Positions 43,501 through 52,912 of a stretch of DNA of 64,000 nucleotides are shown here, piece by piece. The notes beneath the pieces are model-generated. The model was not told where the DNA came from and searched no databases. It saw nothing but the letters and a program-made list of their open reading frames with translations. Position 1 is the first letter of the stretch; each line of letters opens with the position of its first letter. Source of the DNA: Sphingomonas phyllosphaerae. GTDB taxonomy: Bacteria > Pseudomonadota > Alphaproteobacteria > Sphingomonadales > Sphingomonadaceae. The translations under genes and the position numbers were made by a program. The DNA is taken from assembly GCA_036946405.1 (NCBI GenBank), contig JAQIJC010000001.1, positions 689,001-753,000 of the forward strand, given 5' to 3'.

Positions 43501-45293
43501 TGCGCGCGCTATTCCTCGCGCTTGCCGCCCCCGCCGCGATCGCCGCGCAAGCGCCTGCCGCCTCGACCGCGGCGGAGGATGCACGGCTCACCGCCTTCCT
43601 CGACCGTGCCTTCGACGCGCGGGTCGCGCTCAGCCCGGAGGCGCAGACCAGCCTCGGGCTCAAGACCAATTACGACAAGCTCGACGACAATACCGACGCC
43701 GCCGCGATCCGCGAGCGCGACCTCGCCGAACGCCAGCTGCGCGAAATGCGCGCCAGCTTCTCGCCTGCGAAGCTCGGACCGAGCGGCAAGCTCAGCTACC
43801 GGCTGTTCGAGGACCAGGTCGAGCGCGCGCGCGACAGCTTCCGCTTCCGCAAGTGGCGCTACCCTGTGTCGACCAACGGCAGCCCGATGGGCGAGGTGCC
43901 GGCGTTCCTCATCAACAACCATCGCGTCGATACCGTCGCCGATGCCGACGCCTATGTCGCGCGGATCCGCGATTCGGAGCGGGTGATGCGCGAAACCGCC
44001 GCGCTGATGCGCGAGCAGGCCAGGATGGGGATCGTGCCGCTGAAGATGACCTACGCCCCGGTGCGGGCGGACGCGCGCAAGGTGCTGACCGGTGCGCCGT
44101 TCACCGCCGGTGCCGACTCGGCGTTGATGGCCGACTTCCGCAAGAAGGTGACCGCGCTCAAGGCGTCCGACACGGAGAAGCAGCGGCTGCTAACGGCGGC
44201 GGCGGCGGCGATGACCGGGCCGATGAAGCGCGGCTACGATCTGATGTTCACGACGCTCGACGCGCTCGAGCCGCAGTCAACCGGCAATTGGGGCGCGTGG
44301 AAGCTGCCGCAGGGCGCGGCCTATTATGCGGTCCGGCTGCGCGACTCGACGACCACCAACCTGACTGCCGACCAGATCCACGACCTCGGGCTGCGGCAGG
44401 TCGCCGCGATCCGCAAGGAGATGGAGGCGGTGAAGACGCGCGTCGGGTTCAACGGCACGTTGGAGCAATTCTTCGAAGTGGTGCGCACCGACCCGCGCTT
44501 CAAATATCCCAACACCGAGGCGGGGCGCGAGGCGTATCTAGGAGACGCGCGCAGCTTCGTCGCGCAGATGATGGCGGCCGCGCCGCAATGGTTCGAGCGA
44601 CTGCCCAAGGCAAAGCTGGAGGTGCGCGCGGTCGAGAAGTGGCGCGAGGGCACCGCCTCGACCGCCTTCTACAACCGCCCCGCGCCGGACGGATCGCGAC
44701 CGGGCATCTTCTACGTCAACCTCGTCGACATGAACCAGACGCAGAAGATCCAGCTCGACGCGATCGCCGCGCACGAGGCCGCGCCGGGGCACCATTTCCA
44801 GATCGCACGCGCGATGGAGCTGGAGGGGCTGCCGAAGTTCCGCGCGTTCGGCGGCTATGGCGCCTATGTCGAGGGCTGGGGGCTCTACAGCGAGCGGCTC
44901 GCCAAGGAGATGGGGGCGTACAAGGACCCCTATGCCGAGTTCGGGATGCTCTCGAACCAGGTGTGGCGCGCGATCCGGCTGGTGGTCGACACCGGTGTCC
45001 ATTCCAAGCGCTGGACGCGCGAGCAGGCGGTGGCGTACTTCCGCGCCAACAGCTCGGTCAGCGACACCGATATTGCGCGCGAGGTCGATCGCTACTTCAA
45101 CTGGCCGGGGCAGGCGACCAGCTACATGGTCGGCCAGCTGAAGATCGCCGAGCTGCGCGCGAAAGCCGAGCGGGAACTGGGCGCGAAATTCGACATTCGC
45201 AGCTTCCACGAAGCGGTGCTGGGGCAGGGGGCGCTGCCGCTCGACGTGCTCGAGGAGCAGGTAGACGCGTATATCGCGGGGCGTAAGGCGTAA
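43500..45293 (+). CDS. Secreted DUF885 family protein (putative zinc carboxypeptidase)
   Basis: 597 aa from ATG 43500 (TGATG overlap with the S10 gene). Signal peptide 1-17. The zinc-like motif AHEAAPGHHFQ (about 424-434) with a downstream glutamate region GAYVEGWGLYSERL is diagnostic of DUF885, distantly related to M3/M32 gluzincin carboxypeptidases. Probably degrades peptides in the periplasm with its S10 partner. Confidence 0.9.
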   Translation: MRALFLALAAPAAIAAQAPAASTAAEDARLTAFLDRAFDARVALSPEAQTSLGLKTNYDKLDDNTDAAAIRERDLAERQLREMRASFSPAKLGPSGKLSYRLFEDQVERARDSFRFRKWRYPVSTNGSPMGEVPAFLINNHRVDTVADADAYVARIRDSERVMRETAALMREQARMGIVPLKMTYAPVRADARKVLTGAPFTAGADSALMADFRKKVTALKASDTEKQRLLTAAAAAMTGPMKRGYDLMFTTLDALEPQSTGNWGAWKLPQGAAYYAVRLRDSTTTNLTADQIHDLGLRQVAAIRKEMEAVKTRVGFNGTLEQFFEVVRTDPRFKYPNTEAGREAYLGDARSFVAQMMAAAPQWFERLPKAKLEVRAVEKWREGTASTAFYNRPAPDGSRPGIFYVNLVDMNQTQKIQLDAIAAHEAAPGHHFQIARAMELEGLPKFRAFGGYGAYVEGWGLYSERLAKEMGAYKDPYAEFGMLSNQVWRAIRLVVDTGVHSKRWTREQAVAYFRANSSVSDTDIAREVDRYFNWPGQATSYMVGQLKIAELRAKAERELGAKFDIRSFHEAVLGQGALPLDVLEEQVDAYIAGRKA

Positions 45294-45302
45294 CCTCGCC
45301 CC

Positions 45303-45380
45303 CGTCATTGCGAGCGAAGCGAAGCAATCCACGGCGTCACGCGCTGGGCCCTGGATTGCTTCGCTACGCTCGCAATGACG
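45303..45380. repeat. Palindromic repeat, family E
   Basis: CGTCATTGCGAGCGAAGCGAAGCAATCC at the left and GGATTGCTTCGCTACGCTCGCAATGACG at the right: near-perfect 28-bp arms with a ~22-bp loop. It follows the DUF885 gene. Confidence 0.85.
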
Positions 45381-45410
45381 ATAGGGGGCAAGTTCACCCC
45401 ATCACATAAC

Positions 45411-45503
45411 CCGTCACGCCGGCGGAGGCCGGGGCCCAGCTGGGAAACGTGGCCGCATTGTCACGCAGCGCCCGGCACTGGACCCCGGCCTCCGCCGGGG
45501 GGG
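45411..45503. repeat. Palindromic repeat, family B
   Basis: GCCGGCGGAGGCCGGGGCCCAGCTGGG at the left and CACTGGACCCCGGCCTCCGCCGGG at the right. The core GGCGGAGGCCGGGGC also occurs inside the composite at 62.4 kb. Confidence 0.8.
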
Positions 45504-45523
45504 CGGATAAAAGGCGGGCTGAC

Positions 45524-46201
45524 CTACTGATCGCTCGCCGCAGCCCGACCCTTGAACCCCTGCGCCACCACGAACCACTCGACCGAGCCCTTGCGGCTCG
45601 ACGGTGGCTTGGCGTGCTTCACGGTCGTGAAGTTGCGCTTCATCTCCGCGACCAGCGTCGAATCCGCCCCGCCCGCGAACACCTTCGACACGAACGTGCC
45701 GCCCGGCCGCAGCACGTCGACCGCGAACGCCAGCGCGGTCTCGACCAGCGCCATCGTCCGCAGCGCATCGGTCTGCGGATGGCCGACGGTGTTCGCCGCC
45801 ATGTCCGACATCACCAGATCGGGCGCGCCGCCCAGCGCTTCCATCAGCTTGCCCGGCGCTTCATCGTCCATGAAGTCCATCTCGAAGATCGTCACGCCGT
45901 CGATCGGATCGACCGGCAGCAGGTCGATCCCGACGATCGCCGCGCCCGGCGCGACGCGCCGCACCACCTGGCTCCAGCCGCCCGGCGCGATCCCGAGATC
46001 GACGACGCGCTTCACGCCCTTGAGCAACCCGAACCGCTCGTCGAGTTCGATCAGCTTGTACGCCGCACGGCTGCGATAGCCCTCCGCCTTCGCGCGGCGC
46101 ACGTAGGGATCGTTGAGCTGTCGCTCCAGCCAGCGCGTCGATTGCGCGGTGCGGCGCTTCGCGGTCTTGACCCGCTGCCGCCCGACTCCTGCCCCCCTCA
46201 T
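45524..46201 (-). CDS. rlmE: 23S rRNA (uridine2552-2'-O) methyltransferase RlmE
   Basis: 225 aa from ATG 46201, overlapping the ppx stop (ATGA). YVRRAKAEGYRSRAAYKLIELDERF, VDLGIAPGGWSQV (SAM site), LVMSDMAANTVGH and FVSKVFAG carry the K-D-K-E catalytic set of RlmE/FtsJ. It 2'-O-methylates U2552 in the ribosomal A loop. A ppx-rlmE pair is common in sphingomonads. Confidence 0.93.
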   Translation of the reverse strand: MRGAGVGRQRVKTAKRRTAQSTRWLERQLNDPYVRRAKAEGYRSRAAYKLIELDERFGLLKGVKRVVDLGIAPGGWSQVVRRVAPGAAIVGIDLLPVDPIDGVTIFEMDFMDDEAPGKLMEALGGAPDLVMSDMAANTVGHPQTDALRTMALVETALAFAVDVLRPGGTFVSKVFAGGADSTLVAEMKRNFTTVKHAKPPSSRKGSVEWFVVAQGFKGRAAASDQ

Positions 46202-47244
46202 GCCCCCGTCTCCATCAGCCGGCGCAGGATGCCCTCGCGAATCCCGCGGTCGGCGACCCCCAGCCGTTCGGCGGGCCACAGGTCCAAAATGCCCTCGAGG
46301 ATCGCGCAGCCCGCAACGACCAGATCGGCGCGCTCGCGCCCGATGCACGGCAATTTGGCGCGTTCGGCGAGCGACATGCCCGCCAGTTCCTGACTGATCG
46401 TGCGCATCGCCGCGGCGGGCGCGATCAGCCCGTCGACCTGCGAGCGATCGTAGCGTTCGAGCCCGAGGTGGACGCTGGCGAGCGTGGTGACCGTTCCCGA
46501 CGTGCCGAGCAGCCGCGGCACGCCTGTCGGTCGCGGCAGCCGCGCCGCGAAGGGCGCGAAACTTTCGGCGACGAGCGTGCGCATCCTTTTATAGGCGCGC
46601 GCGCGCTCCTCGGCGGTGTTGCCGCCGCCTGCGCTTTCGGTCAGCGAGACGACGCCCCAGGGCGCGCTATGCCAGTCGCGCACGCGCGGCACGGTGGTGT
46701 CGGCATCGACCAGCACCAACTCGGTCGAGCCGCCGCCGATGTCGAAGACCAGCGCCGGCCCGCTGCCCGGTTCGAGCAAGGCGTGGCAGCCGAGCACCGC
46801 CAGCCGCGCCTCTTCCTCGGCGGAGATGATGTCGAGGTGGATGCCGGTTTCTTCCAGCACGCGCGCGATGAACGATGCGCCGTTGCTTGCGCGGCGGCAC
46901 GCCTCGGTCGCGACCGAGCGCGCCAGCGTGACGTTTCGCCGCTTCAATTTGTCGGCGCAGACGCGCAACGCGGCGATCGTCCGCTCGATCGCGGCATCGG
47001 ACAGCGCGCCGCTGTGCGCGAGTCCCTCGCCGAGCCGGACGATCCGCGAAAAGGCGTCGACCACCGCAAAGCCGTCACCCTGCGGCCGCGCGATCAGCAG
47101 GCGGCAATTGTTGGTGCCAAGGTCGAGCGCGGCATAATGCCGCGGCGCGCCGCGCGCGTGGCGCGGCTGGGGTCGTGCCGAACGGGCAGGAGCTGGCGCC
47201 TGCCGGCGCGGCAATTGGGCGGGGAAATCCACCATTGCCGTCAA
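46198..47244 (-). CDS. Ppx/GppA family phosphatase (exopolyphosphatase-like)
   Basis: 348 aa; N-terminal ~35 residues are a basic, proline-rich extension. LDLGTNNCRLLIA, FDIGGGSTELVLV and LGTSGTVTTLASVHL are the ASKHA nucleotide-binding signatures of exopolyphosphatase/guanosine pentaphosphatase. It lacks the C-terminal HD-type domain of the long forms (~500 aa). Hydrolyses polyphosphate or pppGpp; which one is not decidable here. Divergent from tRNA-Gln. Confidence 0.88.
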   Translation of the reverse strand: MTAMVDFPAQLPRRQAPAPARSARPQPRHARGAPRHYAALDLGTNNCRLLIARPQGDGFAVVDAFSRIVRLGEGLAHSGALSDAAIERTIAALRVCADKLKRRNVTLARSVATEACRRASNGASFIARVLEETGIHLDIISAEEEARLAVLGCHALLEPGSGPALVFDIGGGSTELVLVDADTTVPRVRDWHSAPWGVVSLTESAGGGNTAEERARAYKRMRTLVAESFAPFAARLPRPTGVPRLLGTSGTVTTLASVHLGLERYDRSQVDGLIAPAAAMRTISQELAGMSLAERAKLPCIGRERADLVVAGCAILEGILDLWPAERLGVADRGIREGILRRLMETGA

Positions 47245-47338
47245 CTTTCTTATATCTTCCGGACCGGGACCGCCCCTGCGATCCCCCGGTGCTTGATCTC
47301 AAGGCTACACAGTCGCGCCACGTCGGGCAAGGCAGGCG

Positions 47339-47367
47339 TTGACACGACGCGTCGGCGCTCTTAGATG
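47339..47367 (+). promoter_or_regulatory. Promoter of tRNA-Gln
   Basis: TTGACA (47339-47344, perfect), 17-nt spacer, TAGATG (47362-47367). A start near 47374 would precede the tRNA by about 6 nt. Confidence 0.7.
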
Positions 47368-47379
47368 CCCCCCCGCTGG

Positions 47380-47453
47380 TGCCCGATCCTCTAATGGTAA
47401 GAGAGCGGACTCTGACTCCGTCAATCAAGGTTCGAGTCCTTGTCGGGCATCCA
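47380..47453 (+). tRNA. tRNA-Gln (anticodon CTG)
   Basis: 74 nt with encoded CCA. Acceptor TGCCCGA/TCGGGCA (47380-47386 with 47443-47449), D-stem CTCT/AGAG, anticodon stem GCGGA/TCCGT (one G-T pair), loop CTCTGAC with CTG at 47412-47414, T-arm CAAGG-TTCGAGT-CCTTG. The CTG anticodon reads CAG glutamine codons. Confidence 0.95.
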
Positions 47454-47555
47454 GCTTTTCCCTCAAAGCGTTGATCCTGATCGCTCAAGCTGCTGATCGC
47501 GCTTGCGATGATAGCGCTACCGGCTACGCTGCCCCGAATAATTCGGGAGAGGATC

Positions 47556-49217
47556 GTGAAACTCAGGCTTCGAAATGGCGCGCTGCCTGGCGGCGTCGCG
47601 ATCGGCCTTGCGGCATGGGGCGCTGCGGCGACCGCGCAGGTCGCCCGCTTCGAGCGCTTCCGCTACGACGGCAAGGCGCAGGAGCGCGTGACCGCCCCGC
47701 CGGGCGCGTACCGGAACCCGATTCTCGCCGGCTATTATCCCGATCCGTCGGTGACGCGAGTCGGTGACGATTATTACCTCGTCAATTCGTCGTTCGCGCA
47801 CTTCCCCGGACTGCCGGTGTTCCGGTCGAAGGATCTGGTGAACTGGACGCAGATCGGCAATGCGATCGACCGGCCGGAACAGCTCGATTTTACCGGGCGG
47901 CGCGTGTCGCAGGCGGTGTTCGCGCCCGACATCTCCTTTCACGACGGCACGTTCTACATCGCCAACACCTGCGTCGAATGCGGCGGCAATTTCGTCATCA
48001 CCGCGAAGAACCCGGCGGGACCGTGGTCGCAGCCGATCTGGCTGCCGTTCGAGGGGATCGATCCGTCAATCTATTGGGAGGGCGACCGCGCTTACATCGT
48101 CAACAATCGCGCCCCCGCCGAACCGCCGCGCTACGACGGGCACCGTGCGATCTGGGTGCAGGAATATGACTGGCGTGCCGGCAAGATGGTCGGCGAGAGC
48201 ACGATGCTCGTCAACGGCGGGGTCGATCTGTCGAAGAAGCCGGTGTGGATCGAGGGGCCGCATCTGCTCCGTAAGCAAGGCTGGTATTATCTCAGCGCCG
48301 CCGAGGGCGGCACGAGCGACAACCATTCGCAGGTCGTGCTGCGGTCGCGCAGCCTGCGCGGACCGTTCGTGCCTTACGCCGGCAACCCGATCCTGACGCA
48401 GCGCGATCTGCCGCCCGGCCGCGCGCACCCGGTCACCTCGGCGGGCCATGCGAAGTTCGTCCAGACCCAGACCGGCGACTGGTGGGCGACCTTCCTCGCC
48501 ACGCGTCCCTATGAGGACGGGCTCTACAATATCGGGCGCGAGACGTTCCTGCTGCCCGTGACATGGAAGGACGGCTGGCCGCACATTCTCGACCGCGGCG
48601 TGCCGATCCCCTTTATCGCGCCGCGCCCGAAGCTGGCTGCCGAGTTGAAACCGGCGCTGCCGACCAGTGGCGACTTCGGCTATACCGACGATTTCCCCGG
48701 CACCCGTCTGGCGATGCAGTGGATCGGCATCCGTACGCCGCGGCAGCCCTTCCATCGCGTCGCTGGCGGCGCGCTGGAGCTACAACCCGGCGCACGCTTC
48801 GGCGACCTGAACGGCGTGCCGTCGTTCGTCGGGCGGCGGCAGCAGCATCATGTCGCGACCGTCGCGGTGACGATGCGCTATCGCCCGGGCACGGACGGTG
48901 CGCGCGCCGGGCTGGCGGCGGTGCAGAACGACCGCTCGCTGCTGTTGTTCGGTGTGACGCGCATGCAGGGCAAACCGATGGTCGCGATCTGGACTCGCGC
49001 CGACGCGGACACCGACACGCTGGTCGCCAGCGCCCCGATCGACGCCGCGAAACCCGTGACGCTGACGCTGCGCGCCGATGGCGGGACGATGGGGTTCGAC
49101 TATGCGGTTGGCGGACAGCGCCGAACGTTGCGCGACGGCGTCGACGTGCGCTTCCTCAGCACCGCACGCGCGGGCGGGTTCGTCGGCACGGTGATCGGCC
49201 CCTTCGACGAACCCTGA
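47556..49217 (+). CDS. Glycoside hydrolase family 43 protein (xylosidase/arabinofuranosidase-like)
   Basis: 553 aa from GTG 47556 with GGGAG upstream (the frame continues to 47508); a signal peptide follows (LPGGVAIGLAAWGAAATAQ). Five-bladed propeller catalytic domain (about 50-340): YYPDPSVTRVGDDYYLVNSSF (base Asp), GIDPSIYW (Asp) and WIEGPHLLRK (acid Glu). The C-terminal ~190 residues are the beta-sandwich (GH43_C2-like) domain. Hydrolyses xylo- or arabino-oligosaccharides in the periplasm. It stands alone, 102 bp after tRNA-Gln, without the usual sugar transport genes. Confidence 0.9.
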   Translation: MKLRLRNGALPGGVAIGLAAWGAAATAQVARFERFRYDGKAQERVTAPPGAYRNPILAGYYPDPSVTRVGDDYYLVNSSFAHFPGLPVFRSKDLVNWTQIGNAIDRPEQLDFTGRRVSQAVFAPDISFHDGTFYIANTCVECGGNFVITAKNPAGPWSQPIWLPFEGIDPSIYWEGDRAYIVNNRAPAEPPRYDGHRAIWVQEYDWRAGKMVGESTMLVNGGVDLSKKPVWIEGPHLLRKQGWYYLSAAEGGTSDNHSQVVLRSRSLRGPFVPYAGNPILTQRDLPPGRAHPVTSAGHAKFVQTQTGDWWATFLATRPYEDGLYNIGRETFLLPVTWKDGWPHILDRGVPIPFIAPRPKLAAELKPALPTSGDFGYTDDFPGTRLAMQWIGIRTPRQPFHRVAGGALELQPGARFGDLNGVPSFVGRRQQHHVATVAVTMRYRPGTDGARAGLAAVQNDRSLLLFGVTRMQGKPMVAIWTRADADTDTLVASAPIDAAKPVTLTLRADGGTMGFDYAVGGQRRTLRDGVDVRFLSTARAGGFVGTVIGPFDEP

Positions 49218-49303
49218 GCAGTCCAGCTTGGGGTCACCCGCGCTGCTTCTTTCAACACCCAGAAAAATGATCGGATATGATGCACGCTCGATAAGGAGCG
49301 CGC

Positions 49304-50236
49304 ATGACCGATCAACGCAGTTCAGTCCCGGTGGCGGAGGCGGTGGCCGAGTTGCGCGATGCACGCGGGGCGTGGCGCACGCGGCATGACGACGGGCGCG
49401 ACACCACCAGCTTCCCGTCGCGCGGCGCGCTGGAACGGGTGATCGAGTTGCTGTCCGCCGCGCTCTATCCGCGCCGGCTCGGCCAGTTCCGCGGTGCGCC
49501 CGCCGAGGAAGACGGGTTCGTCGCCGCCAAGCTGCTCGCCGCCGCGACCGAGCTGGAGCGCGAGGTCGCCGCGGAGCTGGGTTACTGGCAGGCGGAGGCG
49601 AGCAGCGGCACCTTCGATCGCGACCAGCCGGCGACGATCGTGCGGCTTTTCCTGGCAGGGCTGGGCGAGATCCGCCGACTGATCGACAGCGACGTCGAGG
49701 CGGCCTTCCTCGGCGATCCCGCCGCGCGCAGCGCCGACGAGATCCTCGTCTGCTATCCCGGCGCGATCGCCAGCCTGCATCACCGGCTGGCGCACCTGCT
49801 CTACGAACTCGGGGCGCCGATCGTCGCGCGGCTGATCTCCGAACTCGCCAACGAGCGAACCGGGATCGACATCCACCCCGGCGCGACGATCGGGCCATCG
49901 TTCTTCATCGATCACGGCACCGGCGTCGTCATCGGCGAAACCGCGATCATCGGCGCGCGCGTCCGGCTGTACCAGCACGTCACGCTGGGCGCACGAACCC
50001 CGCGCGGCGATGATCCCGATCGGCCGCGCACGCGCTATGCACGGCATCCGATCGTGGAGGACGATGTGGTGATCTACGCCGGAACGACGATCCTGGGGCG
50101 TGTGACGATCGGAGCGGGCGCGATGATCGGCGGCAACGTCTGGTTGCTGGAAGACGTGCCCGCCGGTCGGGTGGTGGTGCAGCCAGAAGCGCAGGCGCAT
50201 GACGATGCGAACGACTGGCGCGCGCACGATGGCTGA
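49304..50236 (+). CDS. epsC: Serine O-acetyltransferase EpsC
   Basis: 310 aa; ATG 49304 has AAGGAG 6-7 nt upstream. N-terminal helical domain (about 1-175), then left-handed beta-helix hexapeptide repeats: GIDIHPGATIGPSFFIDHGTGVVIGETAIIGARVRLYQHVTLGA (read in pieces), with the catalytic Asp-His pair in IDHG. It acetylates serine for cysteine synthesis; the epsC type often makes an activator-sensitive trimer. Overlaps the C26 hydrolase gene by 8 bp. Confidence 0.92.
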   Translation: MTDQRSSVPVAEAVAELRDARGAWRTRHDDGRDTTSFPSRGALERVIELLSAALYPRRLGQFRGAPAEEDGFVAAKLLAAATELEREVAAELGYWQAEASSGTFDRDQPATIVRLFLAGLGEIRRLIDSDVEAAFLGDPAARSADEILVCYPGAIASLHHRLAHLLYELGAPIVARLISELANERTGIDIHPGATIGPSFFIDHGTGVVIGETAIIGARVRLYQHVTLGARTPRGDDPDRPRTRYARHPIVEDDVVIYAGTTILGRVTIGAGAMIGGNVWLLEDVPAGRVVVQPEAQAHDDANDWRAHDG

Positions 50237-50969
50237 GCCGCGCAAGCCGGTGATCGGGGTGCTGTGCTGCAACGAGACGGTGCAGCGCCCGGTGCAGGTG
50301 GTGGCGAGCCGCTTCGTCGCGCCGCTCGCGCGCGTATCGGAGGCGTGCGTCGTGCTGGTCCCGGCGATCGCCGACCTGTGCGATGTCGCGTCGCTGACCG
50401 ACTATCTCGACGGCATCCTGCTGACGGGATCGCGCTCGAACGTCGCGCCGACGCGCTATGGCGCGGCCAGCGACGCGGAGGGCGGCGTGCTCGACCGCGA
50501 GCGCGACGACGTGGCGTTGACGATGGCCGATGCGATGATCTCGGCGGGCAAGCCGGTGTTCGGCATCTGCCGGGGCATGCAGGAAATCAATGTGCTGTTC
50601 GGCGGCACGCTCTCGACCGAGCGCTGTTGCGGGCGGCATTTGCGTGGCGGCTGGGATCACGCGGATTACGCGACGCTTTTCGATCACCGTCACGAGGTGG
50701 ACCTCGCCGCCGACGGCGCGCTGGCCGCGCTGACCGGCGAGCAGCGGCTGTCGGTCCATTCGGTCCACGAACAGGCGATCGAGCGGCTCGGCGACGGGCT
50801 GACGGTCGAGGCATGGTCGAGCGACGACGGCGTGATCGAGGCGATCGCCGCGCGCCCCAACGGCGCCGACGTGCTGGCGGTGCAATGGCATCCGGAATGG
50901 GATGTCGAGCGCAGCGCGAGCAGCCACGCCTTCTTCGCACAGATCGGCCGCGCGCTGCGCGGGGCGTGA
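50229..50969 (+). CDS. Gamma-glutamyl-gamma-aminobutyrate hydrolase family protein (peptidase C26)
   Basis: 246 aa from ATG 50229. KPVIGVLCC at the N-terminus, TGSRSNVAP, the nucleophile elbow GICRGMQEIN and QWHPEW give the Cys-His-Glu triad of class I glutamine-amidotransferase-like C26 peptidases such as PuuD. Cleaves gamma-glutamyl bonds; substrate unknown. Overlaps epsC by 8 bp. Confidence 0.9.
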   Translation: MAEPRKPVIGVLCCNETVQRPVQVVASRFVAPLARVSEACVVLVPAIADLCDVASLTDYLDGILLTGSRSNVAPTRYGAASDAEGGVLDRERDDVALTMADAMISAGKPVFGICRGMQEINVLFGGTLSTERCCGRHLRGGWDHADYATLFDHRHEVDLAADGALAALTGEQRLSVHSVHEQAIERLGDGLTVEAWSSDDGVIEAIAARPNGADVLAVQWHPEWDVERSASSHAFFAQIGRALRGA

Positions 50970-51023
50970 CGCAACAAAGCCGCGGCTTCGGCGATTGAAC
51001 CCGCCAAGCTACGGAGAAAGACG

Positions 51024-51389
51024 ATGAAGCCGCTCGCCCTGCTCGTTCCGCTCGCCGCGCTGGCGCTTGCCGCCTGCTCGGAGCGCGCCGAGGACCATGC
51101 CGAGCGCACCGGCAATGCGATCGCCTCCGATATCGAACGCGCCTCCGACAATGTCGTGCAGAGCGTCGATTCGCTGACCGATCGTCTGGCCGACCACGTC
51201 ACTAACCGCGTCGACGGCCTTGCCGCCGACCAGATCGACCGTGCGGCGGATCGCATCTCCGAAGCGTCCGACCGGTTGGAGGACGAAGTCCGTCGCCACG
51301 GCGATCAGACGCGCGATCGCGCGGGCGCGGCGCTCGAAAACGCCGGTGCCGACTTGCGCGATCGCGACGCCGATCGCGAGCGACGCTGA
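51024..51389 (+). CDS. Small coiled-coil lipoprotein
   Basis: 121 aa. Signal ending LALAAC (lipobox, Cys18), then an almost purely helical, highly charged region with heptad-like repeats of alanine, aspartate and arginine (NVVQSVDSLTDRLADHVTNRV, DRAADRISEASDRLEDEV). It resembles Lpp/apolipoprotein-type helical lipoproteins; no family recognised. Followed 58 bp later by the MATE gene. Confidence 0.75.
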   Translation: MKPLALLVPLAALALAACSERAEDHAERTGNAIASDIERASDNVVQSVDSLTDRLADHVTNRVDGLAADQIDRAADRISEASDRLEDEVRRHGDQTRDRAGAALENAGADLRDRDADRERR

Positions 51390-51447
51390 TCCTGCCCCTG
51401 TCGTCAGCGCGGCCCGCACGCTAAGGCGGCACCCGAGGGGACAGAAG

Positions 51448-52887
51448 ATGGCGCGCGGACCGCAACAGGATTTGACGACCGGTCCGATCGGGCGGACGTT
51501 GCTGGTGTTCGCGCTGCCGACGCTCGGCTCCAGCATCCTGCAATCGCTCAACGGCTCGATCAACGCGATCTGGATCGGACAATTCCTGGGCGAGCGCGCG
51601 CTGGCGGCCACCACCAACGCCAATATCATCATGTTCCTGCTGATCGCGGCGGTGTTCGGCTTCGGCATGGCCGCGACGATCATGATCGGCCAGAACATGG
51701 GCCGCCGCGACCTCGACGCGGTGCGGCGCGTGCTCGGCACGTCGGTCGGGCTGTTTACCTTGTTGTCGATCGTCACCGTCGTCGTCGGGTTGCTTGCCGC
51801 GCCCGCGATCCTGCGCGTGCTGGCGACGCCGGCCGAGGTCTATCCGCTCGCGCTCGCCTATCTGCGCGTGATCTTCGTCGCGATGGTGCCGGGCTTCGTC
51901 GCCGTGCTGCTGACGATGGCGCTGCGCGGCACCGGTGATTCGATCACGCCGCTAAAGTTCATGGCGCTGGGATCGGCGATCGACGTCGCGCTCAATCCGT
52001 TGCTGATCCGTGGGCTAGGACCGATCCCCGCGCTGGGGATCGAGGGATCAGCGATGGCGACGCTGATCGCCAACACCGTCTCGCTGATTGCGCTGCTCGT
52101 CTACATCTACCGCCGCGACCTGCCGATCCGGATGCGCGGCGCGGAGTGGCGCTACGTCGTGCCCGACGCGGCGCTGCTGCGGACGATCGTCGCCAAGGGC
52201 GTGCCGATGGGGTTGCAGATGCTGGTCGTCTCCACCTCGGCGCTGGCGATGATCGGGCTGGTCAACCGCCACGGCACCGCGACCACCGCGGCGTACGGCG
52301 CGGCCAACCAGCTGTGGACCTATATCCAGATGCCCGCGATGGCGGTCGGCGCGGCGGTCAGCGCGATGGCGGCGCAGAATATCGGCGCGGGGGCATGGTC
52401 GCGCGTCGATCGGATCACGCGCGTCGGGATCGTCACCAACCTGGCGCTGACCGGCGGGTTGGTCGTGGTGCTGACGCTGCTCGACCGGCATGTGTTGTGG
52501 CTGTTCCTCGGGCAGGACAGCGGTGCGGTCGACATCGCGGTGCGGATCAACCTGATCGCGGCGTGGAGCTTCGTGCTGTTCGGCGTGTCGATGGTGCTGT
52601 CGGCGACGGTGCGCGCGAACGGTGCGGTGGTCGGGCCGCTGGTGATTTTGGCGCTGGCGATGTTCCCGCTGCGGCTCGGCATGGCCGCCGGGCTGGAGCC
52701 GTCATGGGGCGCGGATGCGATCTGGTGGAGCTTCCCGGCCGGGTCGATCGGCTCGATGCTGATGATGATCGCTTTCTACCGCCACGGCGGCTGGCGGCGT
52801 GGCAAGCTGCCCGCCGCGCCGCACGAAGGCGAGGAACAGGCGATGGCCGAGTGCGAGCCGGTCGCGAAGACGATGCCGGTCGGCTGA
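51448..52887 (+). CDS. MATE family efflux transporter
   Basis: 479 aa from ATG 51448, with GAGGGG upstream; the frame continues upstream into the lipoprotein gene in another reading and is discarded there. Twelve membrane helices in two MatE halves: the first holds LTTGPIGRTLLVFALPTLGSSILQSL and NANIIMFLLIAAVFGFG, the second VPMGLQMLVVSTSALAM and AANQLWTYIQMPAMAVG. Sodium- or proton-driven multidrug exporter of the inner membrane. Convergent with rpoN. Confidence 0.92.
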   Translation: MARGPQQDLTTGPIGRTLLVFALPTLGSSILQSLNGSINAIWIGQFLGERALAATTNANIIMFLLIAAVFGFGMAATIMIGQNMGRRDLDAVRRVLGTSVGLFTLLSIVTVVVGLLAAPAILRVLATPAEVYPLALAYLRVIFVAMVPGFVAVLLTMALRGTGDSITPLKFMALGSAIDVALNPLLIRGLGPIPALGIEGSAMATLIANTVSLIALLVYIYRRDLPIRMRGAEWRYVVPDAALLRTIVAKGVPMGLQMLVVSTSALAMIGLVNRHGTATTAAYGAANQLWTYIQMPAMAVGAAVSAMAAQNIGAGAWSRVDRITRVGIVTNLALTGGLVVVLTLLDRHVLWLFLGQDSGAVDIAVRINLIAAWSFVLFGVSMVLSATVRANGAVVGPLVILALAMFPLRLGMAAGLEPSWGADAIWWSFPAGSIGSMLMMIAFYRHGGWRRGKLPAAPHEGEEQAMAECEPVAKTMPVG

Positions 52888-52912
52888 CGTACGGCGGCCG
52901 GTCGGCTGACCC

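Noticed and set aside
47454..47555. Longer GH43 start at 47508
   Set aside because: No ribosome binding site before it; GTG 47556 has one and begins directly before the signal peptide.
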